A stretch of DNA of 64,000 nucleotides from Triatoma infestans (GCA_011037195.1 JAAEAF010000232.1:310001-374000); one strand, 5' to 3'. Positions 52,691 to 63,060 are shown, counted from the stretch's first letter. Numbers and translations: made by a program. The notes: generated from the sequence alone by a model not told the origin.

Positions 52691-52914
52691 AAAGATATAA
52701 GATAGGGAGATCCCTCAGTAGGATACAATGCAAAGTCGTGGTAGGTGTATTGAGTGGACACTCTGGACTACAATGTAATTGAGTGATCTGGACTACAATC
52801 AAGTACTTTTCTAAGGCTAAGAACAAACATGTATACTTAACAACATGTATACTAGCAACACTGTACACTAAATATTACGACAAACTATTGGCGACAATTG
52901 AATACAATTCTTAG
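52691..52914. other. Unassigned
   Basis: Probably the LINE 3' flank. Confidence 0.3.
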
Positions 52915-53140
52915 AAAGGGGGGTCGCTTGAGTGTTTCACACCAGATTTTTTGTTTAGTTCTCTATTTCTAAATTCAGTCCGCAAGCTCAAGTTCTTAAG
53001 CTAAGTGAAAAAATTTCATAATTATTAACATGTTACCTAGTCTTTTTTTTATCACTTTTATATTAAACATTATCTTAGAAAAATTGATTAGAGGAGGTTG
53101 CGGGGTTCAAGGAGAACGGTAATCTCCAACTAAAAATTAC
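52915..53140 (+). repeat. Family A end and fragment
   Basis: GGTCGCTTGAGTGTTTCACA then CCAGATTTTTTG (palindromic end). A short module piece follows (AACATTATCTTAGAAAAATTG). Confidence 0.7.
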
Positions 53141-54087
53141 TAAAAAAATTTATTTATTTTTTTCACAACTGTAGCACATTATCTGTAATAAATGAAACTG
53201 CCACTAGGTATGATGTATACAAATATCGTAAAGAGCGTGAGAGGAGAATTCACTCTTAGTGAAACTCCCAAAGAAAAAGCACTACACTTTGTACAAGACG
53301 AAGTTCACGCGGCCATCCGGACCTTGAAGTTCGCGGTCTTCAAGGTTAAAAAAAAAAAAATAGGTCTTAGTATAGATAAAATCTGTGTGATATGAAATAT
53401 ACAATAAAAATGCAATATTAATGGCAGAGAGTTGCAATACACCTCCCGATTACGGTTTTCTAGATTCTTACAGATGGGTGTTGTACAGTATACATTTATA
53501 TGATTGCAAATATTAATTTTATGATTGCACATATAAATCTTTTGTTGCGTATTTTCCGCATTTTAAATTATATTTATGTCACATTATAATTATATACAAT
53601 GGTAGAAATCAACATTTGTTTTTCAATCACTTGTTTCCAAAGTTTTTCATTATAACTTAGTTTAGAATACATAATATAATAATTTTTATTTGAAACATTT
53701 TTTTATCTATTAATTTATTTTTGTAAAATTTCATTTTTAAGGGGGAAGAATCATTACTATTAGCTCCTCCACCATATAGTGGGAATTAAGGGAACTAAAG
53801 ATTTAGTGAAACTCTCAGGTTTTAAGAAAATTTGTCAATGAGATAAATGAAAATTGCAGACAAAAGAAAATAGTGGTGATATGACTATATCATACAAGAT
53901 TTGATTTTCTTGATTTTAAGGACGTGGTTTTATGTACAAGCAGACAATATGTTCATAAAAAATATGTCAAGCAATATTATGAAATACAACTTAAAAGACC
54001 AATTTTCCAATTTATTTATAAAATTACATTTCCAGGATTTATTTTTAGTGAAAAGAAAAACTAAAAATGGACATAGAACACAACATA
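53141..54087. other. AT-rich, no gene seen
   Basis: A 67-codon frame at 53192 (ETPKEKALHFVQDEVHAAI...) looks more protein-like than its neighbours, but is unidentified. A family A scrap (TTTTATTTGAAACATTTTTT) lies near 53684. Confidence 0.35.
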
Positions 54088-54118
54088 GACACACACACAA
54101 ACAACACACACACACACA
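54088..54118. repeat. (CA)n microsatellite, interrupted
   Basis: ACACACACAAACAACACACA and CACACACA. Confidence 0.9.
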
Positions 54119-54859
54119 TGTATATATATCAATAGGAAGTTATTTGTTTGGGCAGATGGTGTAATATTGACCTAAAGGAAGAACAACTCTGTTGATTACA
54201 TCATCAAGATGTGAATAAGTTTAGCTAAAGCCAGAATTTACAAATAGCCAGCAAAGGGAATTGAAATCTAATTATCACTAAAAATTATAGGTATATATTA
54301 TGTTACATACAAATTGTTTAACTAATAAACAGACAAACAAACATTTTCTTGTAATTACATAATTGAATACTTTAGAATATACTTCGTAAATAATGGATAT
54401 TCTAATATGTAAATTAACATGTTTCTGGAATTTAAGTTATATGAGCTGTTTTATTTTAATTATTATTTGTTTTAACATAACGACGACAAACCTATATATA
54501 AAGAAATTCAAGTCTACCATTCACGCAGATTCTACACCCGTTTGATCAGTGTTACCTACTAACATATGTACAATAGAAATAACTACCTATATAAATACAA
54601 GCATACATATTATATAAGTAAATAAGAAGAAAACTAATATATCCGTTAAATAAAAAAAAAAAGAACTTTCCTTCCTGCAATGTAAATAACAACTTTACCA
54701 CTAACACATAACTTTAAATACATTCAAACATACAAAATCTATTTACGCAACCAACATCCGACAAAACGACAAATAAATGTCTGGCTGGCCGGTTTGCAAA
54801 GATTATCTTCTGTTTACGTCATCGATAATCCTTGTAATTTTGATTGTTAAGAGATTTTT
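54119..54859. other. AT-rich, no gene seen
   Basis: No supported feature. Confidence 0.4.
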
Positions 54860-55597
54860 ATATTCTGTTAAAGTCATAAGAGGAAGTTGCCGTGTAATTC
54901 CGGAAATACTGGTTTTTAGTTTCCCTAAGTAAGAAGAAATGGTGTGTATACGTTTATTTGTGTGAACAAAATAGCGCTAAAACGAAAAATCGCAGCAAGT
55001 TTACATTTGATATTCCATTAGGGTACCCCCACCACTGAATCTAAGTTTCAGTCAAAATGTACGAACCGGAAGTGCGGCTTCAAAGAAATGTTTACGGCTA
55101 TCACTTCTATTTGAAACATTTATCCAGTAATAATTCATTTTTGCTGCAAACAACTCTTAAGCTTTCCTTTAAAATGCCATTTTAGTGAAATATATGATAC
55201 GTCTACCTATATAATCACAAAGGTTCCTGTCAATATCCGGAAGTCCGGCCCCACCGGAAGTGCGACTTTACTAAATGTTCTATTTTTTTGTTTTGTTTCA
55301 GTTCTTCGTAATTTACTCGAAAATGGCCTCCAATGATTTTCGTTAAACTTCATATACTGTCTACACACATAAATATTTTTATTGGTAATATTTTTAGGGG
55401 GTGATTGGGGGTGGGTCTAGTACATTAAGGCTTTCCTTTAAGTACCTTTCAGCGCAATTTTTAGTTTATTACTTCTTTAATATTAATATTATTAGTAGCA
55501 TTGATAGAATTAAAAATTTCAAATTTTAACCGGAAGAAAACGGTCGTTCTAAATTATGACTTTTACAAATAGGTTTCTGCATATCTATTATTATTTT
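54860..55597 (+). repeat. Family A array, unit 1
   Basis: CACTGTGTATACG-type run, CAAAATAGCGCTAAAACGAA, module starts at about 55063 (GAACCGGAAGTGCGG) and 55254 (CACCGGAAGTGCG), TTTACTCGAAAATGGCC, and CTTTCCTTTAAGTACC. It ends at the start hairpin of the next unit. Confidence 0.8.
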
Positions 55598-56285
55598 TAC
55601 TTTCTCTTCCTCCCTAGTAAGAGAAAGTATTTAATCGTGTCAAATTTTCGATATCGAATCGAGTTTTCACCGGACATATCCATTTTTAGGTCCCAGGAAA
55701 GTCCAAAAAGTAGTCCAAAAAAGTGGTTTTTAAAAATGGACTGTGTGTGTTTGTGTGTGTGTGTGTGTGTGGGTGTGTGCGTGTGAACAGCATAGCTCAA
55801 AAACGAAAAATCGTAGAAAGGAAGTACGAAATTCCTCAGCCGGAAGTACCACTTTACTAGTTTTTTTTTTTTTTACTTTTTTGCGATTTTCTCAAAAATC
55901 GCTCCGACAATTTTTTTGAATCTTGTTATATCAATTACACATACAAATATCTACAACTTGTATTCAAAATATTTCACTATGAAAATTTATTTAAAGGCAC
56001 TTTTGGGGGAGGTGTGTGGTTATGTTTTTCTCTAAAGTTCTATCATAGTTGATTATACAATTCTACCATCCAAACAAAATTAATCAGAAACAAATAGATG
56101 GCGAAAATTCCCAGTTTTAAGGAAATTAGTATACCGGAAGTGCGCTTTCACTAAACATTTTTTTCAGTTTTCGACAAACTCCGACGAATTTCATTAAATA
56201 TGGTATACTGACTATAAAATTTGTCAATTTCAATTTTGAAAATTGGAATAAGGGAAAGTTGTGTGAGTGTTTCACACCAGATTTT
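55598..56285 (+). repeat. Family A array, unit 2, end to end
   Basis: Starts with the hairpin TACTTTCTCTT/AAGAGAAAGTA (55598-55629). It contains CGAGTTTTCACCGG, (GT)n at 55742-55785, GAACAGCATAGCTCAAAAAC, modules starting CCGGAAGTACC (55841) and CCGGAAGTGCG (56129), and ends TTGTGTGAGTGTTTCACACC then AGATTTTTT at 56274-56288. About 690 bp from hairpin to palindrome, and the most compact complete copy. Confidence 0.85.
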
Positions 56286-57200
56286 TTTTGTACTTTCTCT
56301 TACTCCTAGTAAAAGAGGAAGTATGGTAATCGGGTCAAATTTTTGATATCAAGTTTCTCGGAAATACACTTTTTGAGGCCCTTGGAGTCCAAAAAAGTGG
56401 GTGGATAAAAAAAAGTGAGTCCAGAAAGTAGTCTATATATATATATATATACGTACATAGCATAGCTCAAAAGCAAAAACTCAAAGAAAATTCAAACTTG
56501 ATATTCCGATTAGGTTTCACCATGGGATCTGACAGTACGTTATCTGTCAAAATTCCTCAACCGGAAGTTCCATTCTACTATTTTTTTTTTTTACTTTTTT
56601 GAAATTTTCTTAAAAATGGCCCCAACGTTTTCTTTAAACCTGATACATTAATTACACATATTTTAAGAGCCTACAACTTTTATTTGAAAAATTTCTCTGG
56701 AAAAATTAATTTAAGGGGGATTTCGGGAAAGGAACCGGGTTATGCTTTCCTTTAAAGTACTCTGTTTTAGTTTATTATACAATTCTATTATAATATTAAT
56801 TAGAATTAAATATGCGGTTAAAATTCTCAATTTGAAGAAAATCGGTTGACCGGAAGTGCGGTTTTACTGCAATTATTTCAGTTTTCTATGAATTTATCTA
56901 TAAAAACGCCGTAGAATTCATTAAATTTGTTACACCAACTATGAATACACAGAGACCTATCACTTTGTCGGGAACTTTTATCCGAAGAAGTTCATTTAAA
57001 GAAGTTCTAGGTGGAGGGGGGAGTGTATGGTTTCCACAAAAAAAAAACATTTTATTATGTTTAGATTCTCCGATTGATACAAAATTTGCAGACACGCAAA
57101 CATTTAGTAAATTATTAATTTAAAAAAATTTTCGTCACTTAAATCTGTGTAAACTGTAGTAAGGGAAAGTCGTGTGAGTGTTTCACACAAAATATTTTTT
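56286..57200 (+). repeat. Family A array, unit 3, end to end
   Basis: Hairpin at 56291 (TACTTTCTCTTACTCCTAGT), ACATAGCATAGCTCAAAAGC, modules starting CCGGAAGTTCC (56552) and CCGGAAGTGCG (56840), and the end GTCGTGTGAGTGTTTCACAC at 57169. The (GT)n run is replaced by (TA)n at 56436-56452. Confidence 0.85.
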
Positions 57201-57350
57201 TATTTGAAAATTATTTTCCGGAAAAATCTGACTTTTAAAATTATCTACAGGGCAATCTGTATAGTTAGATTACAGTGTTATTCGGGTTTGATGCAAGCGC
57301 TGTCTTTAGAGTACAATGAAATCATATTCTACCTTTATATGGATGAATTG
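57201..57350 (+). repeat. Family A/E scrap
   Basis: TTATTTTCCGGAAAAATCTG, then GTGTTATTCGGGTTTGATGC and GAGTACAATGAAATCATATT, following family E order. Confidence 0.55.
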
Positions 57351-57840
57351 ATATGTCTGTTCTCATTGAAATAAATTACATATGAGTGTTGCGCGTATAG
57401 TTTACATTTTCATTACGAGCAAAGGAGAGGGGATTAGTTACCCCACACTAGCTCCTCAGTAACAACAATATGTTGAGATGCTTTTTTTATCAAATTCTCT
57501 TCATATGGAAAAAATGAATTTTATAAATCAGAAATACGAAACCTTCTCGCTTGTCGCAGACCCATAATGTACAGAAAGCAATAGAATATTAATTTGAATA
57601 AATACAGAAAATGTTTAATTTGCATAAAAAGAAAAGGGCCTACACATATACACGCTATACATATTATAGTTATGCTTGAAATTTATATACAACTAAAAGT
57701 GTTTTAAAAGAAACATATTTATGTTATACAAATCTTTTGACATTGTATTCATGTAGAAGATATTAACCAATGTTTCTGATTCTTACATGTGACAAACTCC
57801 TCAGAACACCATATTATGAATAGTTCCGGCAAGAAATATA
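57351..57840. other. AT-rich, no gene seen
   Basis: No supported feature. Confidence 0.4.
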
Positions 57841-58345
57841 TTATATTACAGTGAGTATCCTAAGTTTAAAATTATAAACAAACAGAAAAACTACTGTAAA
57901 GTCGTACTTCCGGTTTCACCAAATTTGGAATTCTACCAATGCTATAATTATATTAATTATTATACAAATAGTTGGCAGAACTATTCCTCATAGTGAAGTG
58001 GTACATTAGAGGAAAGCCTAACGCTATTGCTCCCCCCCCCAGATCTCACCAGAAAATCAATTTTTCCCGAAAGGAAGTCTTTTTGGAGGAATTTATAACA
58101 GAAAAATACATTCAGGAAAATTTCACTACCAAATCGGTGGAAACATATGTCCGGTACTTCCGTGTCAGATACGGTGTTAGTACCTACTTACCGTCCATAC
58201 ATATTATAGTTAAACCATTTTTTTGCATCCTCAAACAGTATGTACAAACTTATGTATTTCCGGTGAAAACTCAATTTCAAAAATTTGACAAGATCACTGT
58301 ACTTCCAGCAGTAAGAGAAAGTAAAAAAAAAAAAAAATCTGGTTT
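57841..58345 (-). repeat. Family A copy
   Basis: GTCGTACTTCCGGTTTCACC (57902), GAGGAAAGCCTAACGCTATT, AATCAATTTTTCCCGAAAG, ATGTATTTCCGGTGAAAACT and a half hairpin, GCAGTAAGAGAAAGTAAAAA. The 148-codon plus-strand frame across it is repeat sequence. Confidence 0.8.
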
Positions 58346-59150
58346 AACGGTGATTTTAAGATTTATCTCAAACCGTCTCATCTTCGAGAAAGAAATCTCG
58401 AGCTATCTTTGTATATAACTTTGGGATCCATGCTTTACTTCTTTTTTGGTTTCCTGTCTGATATTCAAAATAGTAAAAGTTTTGTGATCTATCAAAAATA
58501 TGAATATATTGCATATAAGTAAAGAAAAAAAAATGGTTCTAGTGTTTAATTTGTTATATTCAATGAATCTGACAATTTACCTGTATTTCGATAAATAATC
58601 CGCTAATACGTTTTTACACCTGTCCCGTTTCGCTACTAAAAAAAGTCTTTGTCGTGAAGTGTGAACATTGGTTTTCAGGTCTTCGTCGTCGTGCAAAATC
58701 TTGACGCCACAAAATGTACTCCTTGGGGGAACCAAACAAGAAAGAAATCTGATACTGTTAAGTGGATATAGGGTAGGTAGAACATGAAACAATAGTTTTA
58801 AACAGAGAAATGATTACCCCAGCAAACCATGTCTCCCCTTTTTTACGTTAGTAGACTTTTTTCTGCTTGTCCTGGTCTTGAATACTAGCGAGCATCAATG
58901 GAAAATTCATGTAATGGAGTTTGAAATCTTACCACCATTCTGCAGCTGCAAATCAGACGACACCCTGAATTTCTAAAGGATTTGCAATCGTTGAATGTGT
59001 AAATAAAGTTATATAAATATACAGATACAATGCAAACAACTGTTTTTTTAAAACTGTTTGACTGGGATGCAACATTACTTTGCAATCGTTGAATGAGTAA
59101 TGGCGGAATGTATTGTAACAATGATCAAACAGCTGTTTTCAAATCGATGA
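58346..59150. other. Unassigned; short direct repeat
   Basis: TTTGCAATCGTTGAATG occurs at 58980 and again at about 59080, with AT-rich sequence between. No gene recognised. Confidence 0.4.
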
Positions 59151-60220
59151 CAAGGTTGCCAACTTATGTTATTGAAAATATAATTTATTCTTCTATTTAC
59201 AGTTCTTTATTTCTTTACTTATTTAACGACCATCTATATTAATATATATATATACATCAGGAATTATCCCTACTCAGAGAAAGAAGATTTAATGAATTTA
59301 AAGTGTTAAATAAATTAAAAATATCTACAATTATGTTATTACTTCTTTGAAAATAGTTTCTTTTCGTCATATTATTAAATTTTAATGATTATCTATAATT
59401 ATTTATTGTATAACCACATTTAGACAATTAAGCTGCTAAATATAGCACAATTAATATTTTTGGTTTTAATATTAAAAATTGAGACTCATCAAGTTAATTA
59501 TTGTTTTCAATCTAAAGAAAGGTATATTTCTTATAAATATTATTCTGTTATTATTAATTGTTTTTAGTTTTTATATAATTTATATTTCCTTTTTCTCTAT
59601 TGCCGTTTTGTTATACTTTATATTGAAATATTATAATTAGTTGTAAGTTTGTTAATATTTAACTAAGTTGTATATAAGAAATAACTACGCATGATGAATT
59701 GTCACTACAACAGCACTGATAACTCTATATTGTTGAAATCTAAGTACAATCGTTACAAATAGTGCACTTCTATTACAGCCCCCCGTGTACAAAATACGCG
59801 CTAAATTTTATTCACAGAGCTTGAGTAAATCATTAATCGATTTTATTAGTCTTTAATGGACAAGAAATGAAATGATAACAGTCTACAACAAGCAAGCAAT
59901 AAATATTAATTCTTCAACAAACATTCAAGAAGTAATTGACAAGTATCAAAAGAGTTTTCAATCGGGATTTCAAAACGTCTTCAACCAGAATTTAGAAAAA
60001 TTCAATGTCTGTCTATAAGACTGATCTCAAAAATATCTTTTGAGGAATATTATTCAACTAAGAAAAAAACTACTATTCAATCATATCAGCCACAAGTAGT
60101 TTTATATATGGAGAAAATTTAAGCTAGAAACCAACGTTTCTATGGAGCAATGAAGATGGCAAAGGAAAGAGCCTCGCCCCTTCTCCATCGTGATTGATTC
60201 CTCCATCATCTTTCAAGGCG
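59151..60220. other. AT-rich, no gene seen
   Basis: Frames are short. A GC-richer block (about 60160-60290) surrounds the motif at 60225. Confidence 0.4.
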
Positions 60221-60224
60221 TAAC

Positions 60225-60266
60225 GACCCTGAAGATGCTCATTGCAATATGGGTGAATCGTAGGTT
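60225..60266 (+). ncRNA. Weak hammerhead-like motif
   Basis: CTGAAGA (60229-60235), extra T, GCTCAT/ATGGGT stem II (six pairs, two wobbles), GAAT in place of GAAA, then CGTA. Flanking GACC/GGTT gives four stem I pairs, one of them a wobble. Core substitution makes activity doubtful. Listed because its layout equals the H1 and H2 motifs. Confidence 0.3.
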
Positions 60267-60384
60267 TCTAGTAAGCCATTGACGCGATCTCTACCCGGTA
60301 ACTTCAGTGATTTTATGCATATAATGTTAATTAATTAATTCATAATAAATTAAACAAAAACCTAAATAAATTTACAAACTATTT

Positions 60385-60480
60385 TATGTTTGAAAATATC
60401 TGATGAGAAACACTCATACAACTTTCTCTTACTGCAATGTTAAAAAGAGTTTTTCTAAAAACTTGCAATTCTAGCCATTT
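60385..60480 (-). repeat. Family A palindromic end
   Basis: AAATATCTGATGAGAAACAC, TCATACAACTTTCTCTTACT and TTCTAAAAACTTGCAATTC. Confidence 0.75.
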
Positions 60481-60632
60481 ATTTAATTTAGTTTAATATA
60501 AAACCGAATATTTTACTGAAATGCACATCAGAAAGAAGAACTCTTTAATCAAAATATTAGGTCATTATGTATTTGTTAATATTTAAATTATTTCCACAAT
60601 TGTGGAAAACTAAACAAAAAGAAAAAATCAGA

Positions 60633-60850
60633 GATATTTTCCATGATAGTCCGCTTCTTTTTGTGGTCATCGACCGCTTTCGGGCGTTCGTCCATCATCA
60701 GCATGTTTTTGTCAAAACAGTGTGATAACATGCACTTGCACAGAGCAATTTTAGTTGATACACTTGGTCGATGACAACAAAAAGAAGCGGATTATCATGG
60801 AAAATATCTTTGATACTTTCCAGCTCTGCGGAACCAACCACAACAAAAAA
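60633..60850. repeat. Family H2 foldback
   Basis: Arms of 43 bp (60633-60675 and 60766-60808) pair at 41 positions around a 90-bp spacer that carries the TTGCACAGAGCAATTTTAG end. The right side extends to the H2 terminus CAGCTCTGCGGAACCAACCA. The left half carries the hammerhead-like core at 60668-60705 on minus. Confidence 0.85.
60668..60705 (-). ncRNA. Hammerhead-like motif, family H2, intact core
   Basis: On minus: CATG, CTGATGA, extra T, GGAC-GAAC-GCCC (three of four stem II pairs), GAAA, GCGGTC, GATG. This is the H2 copy with both conserved boxes unchanged. Its weak points are a G-G mismatch next to the cleavage site in stem I, and AGCGGT in place of the self-complementary ACCGGT. Confidence 0.5.
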
Positions 60851-60854
60851 AGAA

Positions 60855-61025
60855 TCGTATTTCCGGTTGAAGGATTCATGTACGAACTTCCTGATTTTTC
60901 GATTTTGAAATACTAATTCATATATACCCTTAGGAAAGTTATTTGCGATGGAATCTTAATTTAAAAAATTTGCACGGTTCCAATACTTTCTCTCATAGCC
61001 ATAAACGTCAAAAATTTACTACGAC
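60855..61025 (-). repeat. Family A fragment
   Basis: CGTATTTCCGGTTGAAGGAT, CTTCCTGATTTTTCGATTTT and ATACTTTCTCTCATAGCC. Confidence 0.6.
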
Positions 61026-61904
61026 TAGCAAGTAATTTATAAAATAGAAATAGAAATAGTTAAAATAGAAGCTGAATGATGAACTTATTTAAAGTTAAAA
61101 ACAAAAAAAATGACAATGTATAACATTTAATAACCATATTTAGATGTAATCCCAGGTCTAGAAAAACATGGCATGTCCTTGTAAAGTTGTATTGGAGTTA
61201 ATTTGTTTTCTATAGTGTATTCAGTGGGTCAGCAATGGGTAAATTATATCTAAAACAAGGGTATTAGCCAAATAAAATGGCACAGTAATCTGTTCTAGTT
61301 TTCCTCTAGAAAAGTAATCTGGGTTTTTCCCTGCCAAACAATTTTCAAAACATTTTTAGTCGTCAAATCTAAAACAAAGTTAATTAATCACCACAAACGG
61401 CAAAAAAGAAAAGAAAAAAGAGAACTTAATATGAAAACATCTATAATCTCAGTAAAATTTTAATTTATAAATTTTCATTAAACCAGCAAATTGACAACAA
61501 ATCCGGTCATCCTTAACAATATGTAGAATTAGAGCACAATGGATGATGACATTGTAAGAAGAGTTTAAACAAAGTATTTGTAGGCATATTCAAGTAACAT
61601 GTTATAAACAAACAAATTCTGCTCTATAAGTTTTTCATTCTTTCGTAAATTTAAACATCCCTTTTATAGTTTTCACTCAAACCCACTCCATCCCATGCTA
61701 ACTTGGTAAGTGTCCACTCTAGATTGAAATATCTGATGCGCAACTTCCACAGTACGTTCTACTAATCAGTGATTCCGATATTTCCCCTAACAAGGTTAAA
61801 CTTAGACAAACCTCCAAGTGCGTGAATTTCCGCTTGGGATGATGCTGGGAAACCTGCCCACAGGCTCCGGAGTATCTGGTCCTCGGCCCAAACCTCCACC
61901 CTCA
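61026..61904. other. Unassigned
   Basis: AT-rich to 61790. A GC-richer block with CAGGCTCCGGAGTATCTGGT (61790-61915) matches nothing else here and gives no recognisable protein. Confidence 0.35.
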
Positions 61905-62075
61905 ATGCCCTCATATAGAAGAAGCTCAAACTTGATATTCCATTTAGGTACCAACAACAAATCCTAAAAGAAGGTATCCTGGGTTAAATCACAACCTGAA
62001 ATGCGATTTTAATTATTTTTTCTTGTACAAGTTCTTTTCCGATTTTATGTAGGAAAAGGCTCTTGTGATTCTCTC
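61905..62075 (+). repeat. Family A, left of SINE S1
   Basis: AGAAGCTCAAACTTGATATT, CATTTAGGTACCAACAAC and CAACCTGAAATGCGATTTT. It resumes at about 62265. Confidence 0.7.
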
Positions 62076-62084
62076 ATAAGCGTA

Positions 62085-62262
62085 CTGAATTCCACGGCAG
62101 AGGTCTCGGGTTTGAACCTATCAATGAATGCTGCCCTTAGATTTTCTCTTCCTAGGAACCTCTACTGCTCAGTGCCCGGTGATGGGCAGTGCACTGAAAA
62201 GGCTTCCGGGGGAAGGGGCACAATAGATCGCAGTGCAATATCGCCTATAAGAATCTAATCTA
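62085..62262 (+). mobile_element. SINE S1, mixed form
   Basis: The head fragment (AAGCGTACTGAATTCC) and box B GGGTTTGAACC are of the S1a type, but the tail (GGGGCACAATAGATCGCAGT) is the S1b type. The body is internally shortened. It looks like a recombinant between the two subfamilies. Confidence 0.75.
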
Positions 62263-62264
62263 AT

Positions 62265-62440
62265 CTACACGCACATAATTTATCAGTTTTATTTGAAACA
62301 TTTGATCTCGAAAAATTGATTATTTGGGTAGTGGATGATGATGATGATGATAATCAGAGTTGTCAAATCACAATGTTTATGCAACCGGTTTCGTTTCATA
62401 TTGAATGATGTAATGAAGCAGTTTTGTAGATTGTTGTAGG
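62265..62440 (+). repeat. Family A, right of SINE S1
   Basis: ATTTATCAGTTTTATTTGAA, then CATTTGATCTCGAAAAATTG, then a GATGATGATGATGATG run (62336). Confidence 0.65.
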
Positions 62441-62850
62441 GGATTATCGCACTGCGACTTGAAAGATTTATTGTGCCCCCGGAGCCTTCTCACTGCACTA
62501 CCGGCCTCCAAGCAGTTTCTCTAGCTGTAGACAACACTGCTCATCACCATACAGAGAGTTGAATGGTGCTCCTAGGAAGAGAAAATCTAAGGGCAGCATG
62601 TTAGATTCGAACCCGGGACCTCCGCGTTGCCAGTCCAGCGCGCTACCATTGAGCTAATCCCTTCCTTCTCCCCCCCGGCTTATGCCAATTAACTAGGGAC
62701 GAAGACCCTAGTTTGTGTACCATTTTTGTCCATGTCTGTAAAGTGTAGAATGTATGTAGTTTAAGTGTATTGTGTACTGTTCTGACGAAGTGCATGTAGT
62801 GGGGTTGCTGCTATCCAAGTAACTGCATGCAACAGATACCCCTTGCGGAC
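62440..62850 (-). mobile_element. SINE S1b with good pol III boxes
   Basis: Same layout as 48258-48678. On minus, box A is TTAGCTCAATGGTAGCGCG (62656-62638) and box B GGGTTCGAATC (62614-62604), close to consensus. It has the GCATGCAGTTACTTGG 5' extension and the GGGCACAATAAATC tail. It is the best template for an S1b consensus. Confidence 0.88.
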
Positions 62851-62884
62851 AGAAGTACCTTAACTTAATCGTAAGTTGGTTTTA

Positions 62885-63060
62885 ACCCAATTTTTTTTTT
62901 TTTTTTAGTTTTCCATGATGTTCTTTTTCGCAAAAGGCTACGAAGATTTTCCTTAAACTTGGTATTCTACAAGGATTTACGCAGACAAAAGTTTAAAGAA
63001 AATTTTTCAATTAATTGCCGTTCAAGAAAATCGGGTTATCTGAGTTGTTTATTTAAGATT
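62885..63060. repeat. Family A scraps
   Basis: A poly(T) run, TTTTCCATGATGTTCTTTTT, CGAAGATTTTCCTTAAACTT, then a short reverse piece (AAGTTTAAAGAAAATTTTTC). Confidence 0.5.

Noticed and set aside
53192..53395. Small host gene
   Set aside because: 67 codons, no motif, ends in a poly-lysine run from an A tract; nothing supports expression.
55598..55629. Rho-independent terminator (hairpin next to T-run)
   Set aside because: The genome is eukaryotic and the hairpin is the recurrent end of family A; the T-run precedes rather than follows it in element orientation.
55597..55800. Second His/Thr-rich peptide
   Set aside because: Also a GT microsatellite translated in antisense.
57972..58418. 148-codon plus-strand frame
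   Set aside because: It reads family A in the antisense direction; no domain, and other copies are broken.
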